In this document: in pieces, positions 8,250-17,259 of the stretch
How the letters are laid out: each line of letters begins with the position of its first letter
How positions within the stretch are numbered: the stretch's first letter is position 1
Assembly (NCBI RefSeq): GCF_000716595.1
Contig: NZ_JNXC01000001.1
Coordinates: forward strand, 186,001-250,000
Length of the DNA stretch: 64,000 nt
Source of the DNA: Saccharothrix sp. NRRL B-16314
Lineage (GTDB): Bacteria > Actinomycetota > Actinomycetes > Mycobacteriales > Pseudonocardiaceae
Reading direction: 5' to 3'
The notes under the pieces: model-generated
Told to the model about the DNA's origin: nothing
What the model saw: the letters and a program-made list of their open reading frames with translations, nothing else
The model's database searches: none
Position numbers and translations under genes: made by a program

Positions 8250-9473
8250 CTATGCCACCGATCGAACCCGGCTCACCAGTAGTGCCGCGCACAGCGTGGC
8301 GACCGCGGACACCGCGAACAACCCCCGGTACCCGCCGAGTGACGCCAGCACGAACGTCGTCAGCAGCGGTGCGATCACCTGCGGCAGCGAGTTGGCGACG
8401 TTCAGCACGCCGAGGTCCTTCGCGCGGTCCGACGCGGCGGGCAGGACCTGCGTCAACAGGGCCAGCGCCACCGCCCAGTACCCGCCGAAGCCGACGCCGA
8501 GCAGCGGTGCGGCGACCAGCGCCGCCGTCCACGTCGGCCACGCGGCGAGGATCAGCGCCGCGACCGCCATCGCACCGGCCGCCACCAGCACGTACGGCTT
8601 GCGCCGGCCGGTCCGGTCCGAGTGTGCGCCGACGACGAACGCGCCGATCGCCAGTGCCACGCCGTAGAGCAGCATCAACACCAGCAGGCCGTCCTCGGGT
8701 GACGGGTGCCGGACTTCGTCGCCGAGGAAGTAGAGCAGGTACAGCGTGCCGAACGCGTTGCCCAGGTTGATCATGAAGTGGGCGCACCACGCCCAGGCGA
8801 AGTCGGGGTGCCGCCGCGGCGACACCCACAGCTCGCGCCACCGCAGCGCCGGCCGCTCGTCGAGCGGAAGCCGCACGTCCGGCGTGATCAGCACGAACGC
8901 CGTGGCCCCTGCCACGACCAGCACCGCGCACGCCAGGTAGCCGGACGCCAGGCCAGTGACGAGCACCGTCACCACGACCGCGCCCAGCACCGTGCCGAGC
9001 ATCTGCGAGACGCCGACCAGCCCGCCGACCTTCGCCCGCTGCCGCACCGGCACCCGGTCGGGAACGGCGGAGGTGAGGCTGGCGAGCATCCCGTTCAGAC
9101 CGGCCTGCACCAGGCACCACCCGAGCACCATCACCCCGGCGGTGGACGCCGTCGACAGCACCGCGAGGCCGGCCGCGCCGATCAGCGCACCGGCCAGCGT
9201 CCACGGGTGCCGCCGGCCGAACCGGGACGTGGTCCGGTCCGACGACAGCCCGATCAGCGGGTTCGCGATCAGCGCCACCACCGCGCCCACGCCCGTGACC
9301 AGGCCGAACACCGCTTCCTTGCCGACGGCGTCGACCAGTTCGGCCTGTTGCGGCAGCAGCACCTGGACGGGCGCGTAGATGGCGAGCCACAGCCCGAGGT
9401 TGGCCAGGAACAGCCACGTCATCCACGACCGGCGGACCGGGACGACCGGCTCGGCCAGCGCTTCCGCGGTCAC
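8250..9473 (-). CDS. MFS (GPH-like) sugar transporter
   Basis: A 407-residue permease with about twelve hydrophobic helices and MFS/GPH loop signatures (NPLIGLSSDRTTSRFGRRHPW between helices 2 and 3 and AHSDRTGRRKPYV between 8 and 9). The GTG start (9473) overlaps the beta-glucosidase stop in a GTGA, so translation is coupled. With the glucosidase next door, import of a beta-glucoside such as cellobiose is a reasonable inference. Confidence 0.85.
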   Translation of the reverse strand: MTAEALAEPVVPVRRSWMTWLFLANLGLWLAIYAPVQVLLPQQAELVDAVGKEAVFGLVTGVGAVVALIANPLIGLSSDRTTSRFGRRHPWTLAGALIGAAGLAVLSTASTAGVMVLGWCLVQAGLNGMLASLTSAVPDRVPVRQRAKVGGLVGVSQMLGTVLGAVVVTVLVTGLASGYLACAVLVVAGATAFVLITPDVRLPLDERPALRWRELWVSPRRHPDFAWAWCAHFMINLGNAFGTLYLLYFLGDEVRHPSPEDGLLVLMLLYGVALAIGAFVVGAHSDRTGRRKPYVLVAAGAMAVAALILAAWPTWTAALVAAPLLGVGFGGYWAVALALLTQVLPAASDRAKDLGVLNVANSLPQVIAPLLTTFVLASLGGYRGLFAVSAVATLCAALLVSRVRSVA

Positions 9474-10696
9474 CGCCTGATCCGATCGCGGTACCACTCG
9501 AACGAGGCACGCGGTGTGCGGCGCTGCGTCGCGTAGTCGACGTCGACCAGGCCGAACCGCTGCGAGTACCCCGAGTCCCACTCGAAGTTGTCCATCAGCG
9601 ACCACACGAAGTACCCGCGGACGTCGGCCTTCAGGGCCTCCTCGATGTGCCGGTCCAGGTACTCGATCCGCTCGGTGTCGTCCTGCGAGTGCGGGTAGCT
9701 GCACCCGTTCTCGGTCACGTACACCGGCGGCAGGTCGACGAAGCGATCCCGCAGCGACGTGATCATCTCCGACAGCCCGGACGGCACGACCGGCCAGCCG
9801 AACCCGGTTCTCGGGTACTCGTCGATGTCCACCAACTCGAACGGCAGCGGGTTCAGCTCGGACGGCGACCGCAGCCGGGTCGGGTTGTAGTAGTTCACGC
9901 CGTAGAAGTCGAGCGGCTGGGAGGCTATCGCCAGGTCGCCGTCCACGATCGGCAAGCGGTCGACCAGCGAGTCCGGGTAACGCCCGGTCAGCTGCGCGTC
10001 GGCGTAGAGCCAGTTGTGCAGATCGGAGTAGGCCTGCGCCGCCTCGACGTCCGACGGACTCGCCGGCCACACGGGCGTGTGGTTGTTGGCCGTGCCCACA
10101 GCGCGCGCTCCGGCGGCGCGCAACGCCTGCACCGCGAGCCCGTGCGCCAGGTTGAGGTGGTGCGCGGTCGGCAGCGCGTCGTACAGGAGGGTCTTGCCCG
10201 GCGCGTGCTGGCCGATGGCGTACCCGAGCAGCGTCACCATCGCGGGCTCGTTGATCGGGATCCACATCGCGACCCGGTCGGCCAGGCGGTCGGCGACCGC
10301 GGCGGCGTACTCCGCGAACCGGTGGGCGGTGTCGCGGACGAGCCAACCGCCCGCTTCTTCCAGGGCCAGCGGCGTGTCCCAGTGGTACAGGGTGACGACG
10401 GGCGCGATGCCGGACGCCAGCAACTCGTCCACCAGCCGGTCGTAGAACGCCAGGTCGCCCGCGAGCACGCGCGGCCACGACACGGAGAACCGGTAGGCGC
10501 CGACGCCGAGGGACCGCATGAGCGCGACGTCCTCGCGATAGCGGTGGTAGTGGTCGCACGCGACGGACGCGTCCTGCCCCTCGAACGCCGGGAACGCGTC
10601 CCAGGCGGACGGCTGCCTGCCGGCGGCGGTGAAGGCGCCCTCGATCTGGAAGGCGGAGGTGGACACACCCCAGAGGAAGTCGTCCGATGACGTCAC
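9470..10696 (-). CDS. glycoside hydrolase family 1 beta-glucosidase
   Basis: A 408-residue cytoplasmic GH1 enzyme (no signal peptide). The acid/base glutamate is in the PINEP motif (about residue 150) and the nucleophile in YVTENG (about 329); the family entry signature FLWGVSTSAFQIEG is present. The GTG at 10696 is chosen because GGGAGG lies five bases before it; an ATG six codons upstream (10714) has no such site. It releases glucose from beta-glucosides taken up by the adjoining permease. It is probably controlled by the divergent TetR gene. Confidence 0.9.
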   Translation of the reverse strand: MTSSDDFLWGVSTSAFQIEGAFTAAGRQPSAWDAFPAFEGQDASVACDHYHRYREDVALMRSLGVGAYRFSVSWPRVLAGDLAFYDRLVDELLASGIAPVVTLYHWDTPLALEEAGGWLVRDTAHRFAEYAAAVADRLADRVAMWIPINEPAMVTLLGYAIGQHAPGKTLLYDALPTAHHLNLAHGLAVQALRAAGARAVGTANNHTPVWPASPSDVEAAQAYSDLHNWLYADAQLTGRYPDSLVDRLPIVDGDLAIASQPLDFYGVNYYNPTRLRSPSELNPLPFELVDIDEYPRTGFGWPVVPSGLSEMITSLRDRFVDLPPVYVTENGCSYPHSQDDTERIEYLDRHIEEALKADVRGYFVWSLMDNFEWDSGYSQRFGLVDVDYATQRRTPRASFEWYRDRIRR

Positions 10697-10816
10697 GCGA
10701 GCCTCCCGGAACATGAAATTGATTCGGATCGTAGGCGTGTTGAGGTGTCAAGTGAAGTGGAGAGGTCCACAACCGGGCACTATGGAGACCCGTCACCCCC
10801 TTCCGCAGGAGTCGCC

Positions 10817-11431
10817 GTGACCAGTACGACCCCACTGCGCCGTCAGCCGGTGCAGCAGCGCAGCGCCAAGCGCGTCGAGCGGATGCTCGAAGCCTGCGCC
10901 CAGCTCATCGAGGAGGTCGGCTACGACGGAGTCACCACGACATTGATCGCCGAACGCGCGGGTGTCGCGGTCGGCTCGCTGTACCAGTTCTTCCCGGACA
11001 AGCGGGCGGTCGTGCAGGCGCTGACCTTGCGCAACCTGGAGAAGTTCATCCAGACGGTGGACGGCCGGTTCACCTCGACCACGCTCGCCCACTGGTGGGA
11101 CGCGGTCGACTCGATCTTCGACGTGTACGTGTCGATGCACCGCGAGGTGCCCGCGTTCTCGAAGCTGCACTTCGGCGACGTGGTCGACATGCGGCTGCTG
11201 GACGACCGGCGCGACAACAACACGGTCATCTCCGACCGGATCGCCGAGATGATCTCGACCAAGTTCGACATCCCGCTCGCCGAGCTGCAGCTGCCGATCT
11301 CGATCGCGGTGGAGGCGGCGGACGGCGTGCTTGACCTGGCGTTCCGCCGGGACGCGGCCGGTGACCAGCGGATCCTGGACGAGGCCAAGGCCCTGGTCCG
11401 CGGGTACCTGTCGACCAGGCTGCCGAGCTGA
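10817..11431 (+). CDS. TetR-family transcriptional regulator
   Basis: A 204-residue regulator. The N-terminal HTH is typical (MLEACAQLIEEVGYDGVTTT, IAERAGVAVGSLYQFFPDK). The helical C-terminal half is a ligand/dimer domain. GTG at 10817 follows CAGGAG by five bases; the frame is open to 10745 but lacks a better start. Being divergent from the beta-glucosidase/permease/SDR operon, it is likely its repressor. Only a weak inverted repeat (GTGGA/TCCAC, 10758-10771) is visible as an operator candidate. Confidence 0.85.
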   Translation: MTSTTPLRRQPVQQRSAKRVERMLEACAQLIEEVGYDGVTTTLIAERAGVAVGSLYQFFPDKRAVVQALTLRNLEKFIQTVDGRFTSTTLAHWWDAVDSIFDVYVSMHREVPAFSKLHFGDVVDMRLLDDRRDNNTVISDRIAEMISTKFDIPLAELQLPISIAVEAADGVLDLAFRRDAAGDQRILDEAKALVRGYLSTRLPS

Positions 11432-11511
11432 CCGGATCGGGACAGCCCGATCACCCGATCACCCGGACCGCTCGGACCACCCGGACCGCTCAGCTCACCC
11501 GGACCGCTCGC

Positions 11512-12699
11512 TCACCCGAAGGACAGCCCTTCGCCCCGGTAGGTGGGCATGGTCCGCTCCACCTCGTCGCCCCGGACGGCGAGGTAGTGGGTGAACCGCT
11601 CGGCCAACTCGCCCGCCTTGGCGTGCCGCAACCACACGCGGTCGCCGAGGCGCAGCGGGTCGGCCGCCCGGCCCACCACCGGGGTCTGCACCTCGCCCGC
11701 GCCCTCCACCGACAGCAGGTTCAGCCCGACCGGCAGGTGCGGTGACGGCTGGCGGTCGGCGGTCGCGGTGCCGGAGGCGATGTAGCCGCCGGAGAACAGC
11801 GTGGCCACGTGCTTCTTCGGCCGGCGCACCACCGGCAGCGCGAACAGCACCGCCGGCGCGGGCCGGAAGCCCCGGTAGCCGTCGAACAGGGTCGGCCCGA
11901 TCAGGCCGGACCCGGCCGCGAGTTCCGTCACGGACGGGTCGGCACCGGTGACCTCCAGGCTGCCGGTGCCGCCGCCGTTGACGAACTCCAGGTCGGCGAC
12001 CTCTCGGACGGCGGCGACGGCGGCCGTGCGGCGCTCGACCAGTTCGACGGCGGAGTGGCGTTGCATCCAGCGCAGGGCCGCACCGCGCAGGGGCTTGCCC
12101 GGCGGCTGGTCGCCCAGGCCGGCGATGTGCCCTTCGTACGCCATCACGCCGACCAGCCGGAACCCCGGCCGCCGCGTGATCGCCTCGGCCAGAGCGCGCG
12201 CTTCACGTGCCGTGTGGACGGGAGAACGTCGTGGGCCGATGTGCAGGCCGGGCACGGGTCTCCACGACACGTCCAGCTCCAGGCACACCCGGATCTCCGG
12301 GTGGCCGGCGCCGAGCGTGTGCTGGACGAAGTCGAGGTGGGCGATCGAGTCGACCACGATGGTGATCCGGCCGCGCGCCTTGTCGTCCTCCGCCAGCCGC
12401 CGCAACGCCGAGCGGTCGACGGTCGGGTACGCGACCAGGAGGTCTTCGGAGAGGTCCACGTCGGACAGCCACAGCGCCTCGGCCGGCGAGTAGCACATGA
12501 CCCCCGCGAAACCCGGCTTGGCGAGCACCCGTTCGAGGAGCGCGCGGACCCGGACTGACTTGCTGGCGACCCGGATCGGCAGCCCGCCGGCACGCCGCAC
12601 CAGGTCGGCGGCGTTGCTGTCGAAGGCGTCCAGGTCGACGATCGCGAACGGTGGGTCGTAGTCCTTCGTCGCGGCGTCCAGGCGCGTGCGGGGGTGCAT
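11512..12699 (-). CDS. PLP-dependent amino acid aldolase/deaminase (alanine racemase N-terminal fold)
   Basis: A 395-residue fold-type III PLP enzyme. The PLP lysine is in RVASKSVRV (about residue 47). Central motifs CLELDVSW and MAYEGHIAG and a C-terminal D-serine dehydratase-like domain (VWLRHAKAGELAERF) are visible. Relatives are D-threonine aldolases and D-serine deaminases. The substrate is unknown. A TACCGT -10 (12706-12711) sits six bases before the ATG, suggesting a leaderless mRNA. It is divergent from a lactone oxidase gene, a frequent actinobacterial pairing. Confidence 0.82.
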   Translation of the reverse strand: MHPRTRLDAATKDYDPPFAIVDLDAFDSNAADLVRRAGGLPIRVASKSVRVRALLERVLAKPGFAGVMCYSPAEALWLSDVDLSEDLLVAYPTVDRSALRRLAEDDKARGRITIVVDSIAHLDFVQHTLGAGHPEIRVCLELDVSWRPVPGLHIGPRRSPVHTAREARALAEAITRRPGFRLVGVMAYEGHIAGLGDQPPGKPLRGAALRWMQRHSAVELVERRTAAVAAVREVADLEFVNGGGTGSLEVTGADPSVTELAAGSGLIGPTLFDGYRGFRPAPAVLFALPVVRRPKKHVATLFSGGYIASGTATADRQPSPHLPVGLNLLSVEGAGEVQTPVVGRAADPLRLGDRVWLRHAKAGELAERFTHYLAVRGDEVERTMPTYRGEGLSFG

Positions 12700-12705
12700 T
12701 GGCCC

Positions 12706-12741
12706 ACGGTACTTGAAAGGTGAATAGCTTTCACCTACGGT
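12706..12741. promoter_or_regulatory. overlapping divergent promoters on a palindromic operator candidate
   Basis: Rightward: TTGAAA (12713-12718), 17-base spacer, TACGGT (12736-12741). Leftward: GTGAAA (complement of 12729-12734), 17-base spacer, TACCGT (complement of 12706-12711). Between them lies the inverted repeat AGGTGAA-TAGCT-TTCACCT (12718-12736). The two promoters interleave, so only one polymerase could bind at a time, and a dimeric regulator on the palindrome would control both. The elements are read directly; function is inferred. Confidence 0.6.
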
Positions 12742-12770
12742 TCGTGGATCGCGTCACACCGGAGGTGCGG

Positions 12771-14075
12771 ATGGGGACCCCCTGGACGAACTGGGCGCGC
12801 ACCGCGACCGCGAACCCACACCGGGTGGAGCACCCGGCGAGCATCGACGAACTCGCCACCGCGGTCGCGGGCGCGTCCCTCGTGCGGCCTCGCGGCAGCG
12901 GGCACTCGTTCACCGACATCGCGGTGGCGCCCGGCGTGGCGATCGACCTGGACGCGTGGACCGGGATCGTCGAGGTGTCCGGGGACCTCGTGACGGTCCG
13001 GTCCGGCACGACGTTGCACCAGCTCAACGCCCTGCTGGACGTGCTCGGGCTGGCCATGGCGAACCTCGGTGACATCGACGCGCAGACCGTGGCCGGCGCC
13101 ATCTCCACCGGCACGCACGGCACCGGCGCGAAGCTCGGCGGGCTGGCCACGCAGGTCGTCGCGCTGGAGCTGGTGCTCGCCGACGGGTCGCTGGTGCGGT
13201 GCTCGGCTTCCGAGCGCCCCGACCTCTTCGGCGCGGCCCGGATCGGGCTGGGCGCACTGGGCGTGATCAGCACGGTGACCCTGAGGTGCGTGCCTGCGTT
13301 CGTGCTGCACGCCCGCGAGTTCCCGGGTCGGCTGGACGCGGTGCTGGACGAGTTCGACCACCTGACCGCGGTGGAGGACCACGTGGAGTTCCACTGGTTC
13401 CCGCACTCCGACCGGGTGATCGTGAAGCGGAACAACCGGGTGGACGAGCCGGCCGCGCCGCTGTCCGCGCTGCGCCGGTTCTACGAGTACGAGGTGATGG
13501 AGAACGGGGCGTTCGGGCTGGTCTGCAAGCTGGCGCGTGCCGTGCCGTCCACCACCAGGACGCTCAACCGGGTGTGCGGGGCGCTGGTGTCCGAACGCGT
13601 CTACCGGGACGTGTCGCACCGGGTTTTCGTCACACCGCGCCGGGTGCGGTTCGTGGAGACGGAGTACGCCGTGCCCCGTGCCGCCCTGCACGACGTGCTG
13701 CGGGAGCTGCGGGCGGCCGTGGCCCGCCTCGACCACGGCGTGATCGTGCCGGTCGAGGTCCGGGTGGCGCAGGGCGACGACATCTGGCTCTCCACCGCGC
13801 ACGGCCGCGACACGGCGTACATCGCCGTCCACCAGTACCTCGGCATGCCTTACCGCCGGTACTTCGACGCGTTCGAGCAGATCGCGGGCGCGGTCGGCGG
13901 ACGGCCGCACTGGGGCAAGCTGCACAGCCTCACCGCCGGCGCCCTGCGCGACCGCTACCCCCGCTTCGACGACTTCCGCCGGGTCCGCGCCGACGCGGAC
14001 CCGGGCGGCAAGTTCACCAACCCCTACCTGGACCGCGTCCTCGGCGACCCGTCCGGGACCGGCGACGGCGCCTAG
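12771..14075 (+). CDS. FAD-linked sugar-1,4-lactone oxidase (D-arabinono-1,4-lactone oxidase family)
   Basis: A 434-residue VAO-family flavoenzyme. The FAD domain carries RPRGSGHSFTDIA (about 45-57), where the GSGHS histidine is the usual covalent FAD attachment, and TVAGAISTGTHGTG. The C-terminal ALO domain ends with the RPHWGKLHS motif typical of lactone oxidases. The ATG at 12771 follows GGAGG by five bases. It faces the PLP aldolase gene and overlaps the next, convergent gene by four bases at its stop. Confidence 0.87.
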   Translation: MGTPWTNWARTATANPHRVEHPASIDELATAVAGASLVRPRGSGHSFTDIAVAPGVAIDLDAWTGIVEVSGDLVTVRSGTTLHQLNALLDVLGLAMANLGDIDAQTVAGAISTGTHGTGAKLGGLATQVVALELVLADGSLVRCSASERPDLFGAARIGLGALGVISTVTLRCVPAFVLHAREFPGRLDAVLDEFDHLTAVEDHVEFHWFPHSDRVIVKRNNRVDEPAAPLSALRRFYEYEVMENGAFGLVCKLARAVPSTTRTLNRVCGALVSERVYRDVSHRVFVTPRRVRFVETEYAVPRAALHDVLRELRAAVARLDHGVIVPVEVRVAQGDDIWLSTAHGRDTAYIAVHQYLGMPYRRYFDAFEQIAGAVGGRPHWGKLHSLTAGALRDRYPRFDDFRRVRADADPGGKFTNPYLDRVLGDPSGTGDGA

Positions 14076-14704
14076 AAGGCGGTGGGGATCGGGGTGGAGC
14101 CGGTGATCAGCTCGTAGGTGCGGCGGACGGTGGCGGGTCGGTCCAGGACGGCCACCACGACGGCGGCGACGTCCGCGCGGGCTACGGAACCCCGCAGGGG
14201 CGTTTCGGCCAACTCGACCAACCCGGTCGGCTCGTCGTCGGTCAGCCGACCGGGCCGCACGATCGTCCAGTCCAGGTCGCGCCCGCGGAGGTCGTCCTCG
14301 GCGGCGCCCTTGGCCGCCAGGTAGGCGTCGAACACCTCGTCACCGGTGCTCCGACCGATGCCGGCGGTGCTGATCTGCACGAACCGCCGCACCCCCGCCA
14401 GCTCGGCGGCGTCGGCGAACATCACCGCCGCGCCCCGGTCGACGGTGTCCTTGCGCTCCACCCCGCTGCCGGGCCCGGCGCCCGCCGCGAAGAGCGCGGC
14501 GTCCGCACCGTTCAGGAATTGCGCGACCGAAGCGACGTCGGTCGCCTCCAGGTCGCAGTGGACGGGGACCGCGCCCGCGTCCAGGACCTCCGCGAAGTGG
14601 TCCGGGTTGCGCACCAGCGCCGTGGCGCTGTCACCCCGCGCGGCCAACAGCCGCTCCACCAGCAACGCGATCTTGCCGTGCCCGCCCGCTATCACTACCC
14701 GCAT
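14072..14704 (-). CDS. NAD(P)H-binding protein (atypical SDR, YwnB/NmrA-like)
   Basis: A 210-residue Rossmann protein. The N-terminal GGHGKIALLVERLL is the dinucleotide loop; VQISTAGIG and LDWTIVRPGRLTDDE are typical of the NAD(P)H-binding (NmrA-like) SDRs. Function unknown. A TACCGT lies six bases before the ATG (complement of 14711-14716), suggesting a leaderless start, although the upstream gene ends only 14 bases away. Its TAG overlaps the TAG of the lactone oxidase by two to four bases tail to tail. Confidence 0.8.
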   Translation of the reverse strand: MRVVIAGGHGKIALLVERLLAARGDSATALVRNPDHFAEVLDAGAVPVHCDLEATDVASVAQFLNGADAALFAAGAGPGSGVERKDTVDRGAAVMFADAAELAGVRRFVQISTAGIGRSTGDEVFDAYLAAKGAAEDDLRGRDLDWTIVRPGRLTDDEPTGLVELAETPLRGSVARADVAAVVVAVLDRPATVRRTYELITGSTPIPTAF

Positions 14705-14718
14705 GGTCCGACGGTAAG

Positions 14719-15336
14719 TCAGGACGCGGTCGCCAGCACCCGCTCGTACACCAGCTCGTTCACCCAGCGCGTGGTCGCGGTGTCCTCGACCGGCACGGTC
14801 TCGTTGCGGCCGGCGACATCCGTGCTCAGCTGCTGCTCCTCGTCGGCCAGCAGCACCGAGACGCCGTACCGGCGCACCCGCGGCAGGCAGTTCGCCAGGT
14901 AGTCGTGCGTGAACGCGACCGACGACGGCAGCACGGCGGCGGCGTTGCCGAAGCGGGCGAACGGCACCGCCGAGGCCAGCGCGGTCCGCCAGTGCCTGGC
15001 CACCGCCAGCACGCCGATGATCCGCACCGCGGTGGGCGGCACGCGGCCGTCCATCTCCGGCCACACCCACGTGGACACCGTGGTGCGGTCCGACTCGGGA
15101 CCGGCGCCGAGGCACAGCCGCTCGGCGTGCGCGTCGGCCAGCAGCTCCGCCACCACGATCACCTTGCGCCCCATGAGGACCATCTCGGGCAGCACCACTC
15201 CGTGCCAGCCGAGGCGCACGGCCGCGGCGGTGGCCAGGTCCTCGACGGAACCGGGCAGTTCGGGAACCGGAACAGCGGTTGCCGACAGCGCCCTGGCGTC
15301 ATCGGTGTCCGCGATCCGTGCTGGTGTGCTGCTCAC
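14719..15336 (-). CDS. hypothetical protein, 205 residues
   Basis: A soluble alpha/beta-looking protein with no motif I recognise. A strong GAGGAGG lies eight bases before the GTG start. Segments such as GRKVIVVAELLADAHAERL and VRIIGVLAVARHWRTALAS are typical alternating strand/helix. It precedes the NAD(P)H-binding gene by 14 bases on the same strand, so they are probably one operon. Confidence 0.65.
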   Translation of the reverse strand: MSSTPARIADTDDARALSATAVPVPELPGSVEDLATAAAVRLGWHGVVLPEMVLMGRKVIVVAELLADAHAERLCLGAGPESDRTTVSTWVWPEMDGRVPPTAVRIIGVLAVARHWRTALASAVPFARFGNAAAVLPSSVAFTHDYLANCLPRVRRYGVSVLLADEEQQLSTDVAGRNETVPVEDTATTRWVNELVYERVLATAS

Positions 15337-15753
15337 GCCAGGGCCTCCTCGGCAACCACGGCGGGACGTCCGCCGCGTTTCGACTCGTGCTCTGGATAAG
15401 GCGTACCAGGTGCGAACCGCCGCACCCCCAGGTCAACGGACCTCCTGCGATCGACGGCGTCGAGCGGTCGGTAACCGGTCGCCGACCGGAAATGGGACTT
15501 CGGCCCGGCGGTGCTGCCGTCTGGGTGACACCGCCGGCCCGAAAACCGGGCGTTGGATGCTCAGCGTGTGCGTGGCTCGCCTGGATCGACCTCGGTCCGG
15601 CCCCCTCACCGAGGCCTCGCTCCCCATTCCCCGACCGCCCACCGACCGCTCGCCGCGCGAAACCGACCGACCGCCCACCGGCGTCCACGTTCGGCCGCGG
15701 CCGGCCGGGTGACACACATCACGCGTCCACCGAGAGCGCAACACGCGAAAAAC
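15337..15753. other. intergenic stretch without a recognised gene
   Basis: About 415 bases between the 205-residue gene and the tRNA-Leu terminator. It is rich in CCGACCG/CCCACCG simple repeats (15620-15690). Several open frames cross it, but their translations are rich in Arg/Pro and lack ribosome sites. I see no RNA gene. Confidence 0.5.
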
Positions 15754-15789
15754 CAGAAGTCCCACCCACGACTGTGGATGGGACTTCTG
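15754..15789 (-). terminator. terminator after tRNA-Leu
   Basis: CAGAAGTCCCACCCAC (15754-15769) pairs with 15774-15789 around a four-base loop; one G-T pair in 16. It lies just downstream of the minus-strand tRNA-Leu. Confidence 0.75.
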
Positions 15790-15796
15790 ATTTCGG

Positions 15797-15879
15797 TGGG
15801 CGAGGGGGGAGTTGAACCCCCACGTCCTTTCGGACACACGGACCTGAACCGTGCGCGTCTGCCATTCCGCCACTCGCCC
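15797..15879 (-). tRNA. tRNA-Leu (anticodon CAG)
   Basis: The reverse strand folds as a class II tRNA: acceptor GGGCGAG pairs with CTCGCCC, the anticodon loop is TTCAGGT with CAG reading CUG, a long variable arm (TGTCCGAAAGGACGT) and a T arm GGGGG-TTCAACT-CCCCC. CCA is not encoded. 83 bases. Confidence 0.95.
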
Positions 15880-15995
15880 GGAGCGACGTGGAGAACACTA
15901 GCATGGTGCCCGCACGGGTTACCAACTGGCCCGTGTACCGGCACGTCAGCCCGGATACGATCGGTACCAGAAGTCGACCGGGTCGGAGGGTTGCA

Positions 15996-17189
15996 GTGGG
16001 CCTCGTACAGCGCTTCGAGCGCCGTCTCGAAGGCATCGTGGGCAATACCTTCGCGCGTGTGTTCGGTGGCAACGTCGTCCCGCAGGAAGTGGCCCAGGCA
16101 CTACAGCGGGAGGCGGAGGGCAACGTCCGCGAGTTGGCGGGCGGCAGGTTGCTCGCGCCGAACCACTTCAAGGTCCTGCTGGGTCCGCAGGACCACGATC
16201 GGCTTGCCGGGGACGGCCAGGATGAACTACGCATCACCCAGCTTCTGGGGGACTCCGTCCGGGAGCACCTCGAAGAGAGCGGATGGGATACCTATGGTGA
16301 CGTCGTAGTCTCCCTGGAGCGCTCCGACGCGCTGCACACGGGACAGTTCCGAACCAGCTCGTCCGTCGACCCCGACGTGAAAGTTGCCAGCCGACGGTCA
16401 GCACCACCTCGCACTTCTGGAGACGGATCCATGAGCCAGCCTCCCGGCTACGGACAAGGACAGGGCCAGCCCGCCTACGACCCCTATGCACAGGGCGGCT
16501 ACGGCCAGCAGCAACCGGGCTACGACCAGCCGGGTTACGGCCAGCAGCAACCGGGCTACGAACAGGGCTACGGGCAGCAGCAGGGCTATGACCAGGGCTA
16601 CGGCCAGCAGCCGCAGCAGCCCGGTTACGACCAGGGATACGGCCAGCAGCAGCCCGGTTACGACCAGGGTTACGGCCAGCAGGGCTACGACCAGGGCTAC
16701 GGCCAGCAGCAGCCCGGCTACGGCCAGCCCGGTTACGACCAGGGCTACGGCCAGCAGGGCTACGACCAGGGCTACGGGCAGCAGCAGGCGGCCGGTTACG
16801 GCCAGCAGGCAGCCGGCTACGACCAGGGTTACGGCCAGCAGGGCTACGGCGACCCGGCGGCGGGTTACGCGCCGCCGGCGGTCCAGTCCGGTCCCCGGCA
16901 GCTGAACGCGACGCTGCACCTGGACGACGGTTCGAACCGCACCTACAACCTCAAGCAGGGCGGCAACGTGGTCGGCCGCGGGCAGGAAGCGGACTTCCGC
17001 CTGCCCGACACCGGGGTCTCCAGGAGGCACCTGGAAATCACGTGGGACGGGCACAGTGCCATGCTCGCTGATCTCGGTTCGACAAACGGCACCACGGTGA
17101 ACGGCACTCCGGTGCAGACTTGGCAGCTCGCGGAAGGCGACGTCGTCCGCATCGGCCATTCATCGCTGGTCTACCGCACACAGGGCTGA
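15996..17189 (+). CDS. fhaA: FHA-domain protein FhaA
   Basis: A 397-residue protein. Residues 1-125 are the DUF3662 domain ([20 protein letters not shown]). Residues about 150-295 are a low-complexity Gly-Tyr-Gln-Gln repeat, and about 303-397 form an FHA domain with [19 protein letters not shown] and STNGTTVNG, which binds phosphothreonine. In mycobacteria FhaA binds phosphorylated MviN/CwlM and tempers peptidoglycan synthesis. GTG at 15996 follows GGAGG by six bases. It is the first gene of the fhaA-pknB operon. Confidence 0.95.
   Translation: MGLVQRFERRLEGIVGNTFARVFGGNVVPQEVAQALQREAEGNVRELAGGRLLAPNHFKVLLGPQDHDRLAGDGQDELRITQLLGDSVREHLEESGWDTYGDVVVSLERSDALHTGQFRTSSSVDPDVKVASRRSAPPRTSGDGSMSQPPGYGQGQGQPAYDPYAQGGYGQQQPGYDQPGYGQQQPGYEQGYGQQQGYDQGYGQQPQQPGYDQGYGQQQPGYDQGYGQQGYDQGYGQQQPGYGQPGYDQGYGQQGYDQGYGQQQAAGYGQQAAGYDQGYGQQGYGDPAAGYAPPAVQSGPRQLNATLHLDDGSNRTYNLKQGGNVVGRGQEADFRLPDTGVSRRHLEITWDGHSAMLADLGSTNGTTVNGTPVQTWQLAEGDVVRIGHSSLVYRTQG
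16446..16866 (+). repeat. in-frame GYGQQ/GYDQ repeat tract in fhaA
   Basis: About 25 degenerate copies of units built on GGCTACGGCCAGCAGCAG and GGCTACGACCAG encode GYGQQ(Q)PGYDQ. The tract is nearly free of charge except Asp and is prion-like in composition. Repeat number is likely to vary between strains by slippage; that is inference. Confidence 0.9.
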
Positions 17190-17259
17190 CCTGGTCGGTC
17201 CGGTCCGGTCGGGTCGGGCGTTGGCGTGACGGCACTCAAGGCAGGAGCGGTTACAACAG

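Noticed and set aside
8250..10835. Open frame of 861 codons covering MFS and beta-glucosidase
   Set aside because: Only the 3' 407 codons (MFS) are meaningful; the 5' part is the glucosidase gene in the wrong frame.
15553..15720. Simple CCGACCG repeats as a mobile-element end
   Set aside because: No inverted termini, transposase or target duplication nearby; tRNA-Leu shows no att-like duplicate in the window.
16446..16866. Regular repeats resembling a CRISPR array
   Set aside because: Repeats have no unique spacers, are in frame and encode GYGQQ units of FhaA.
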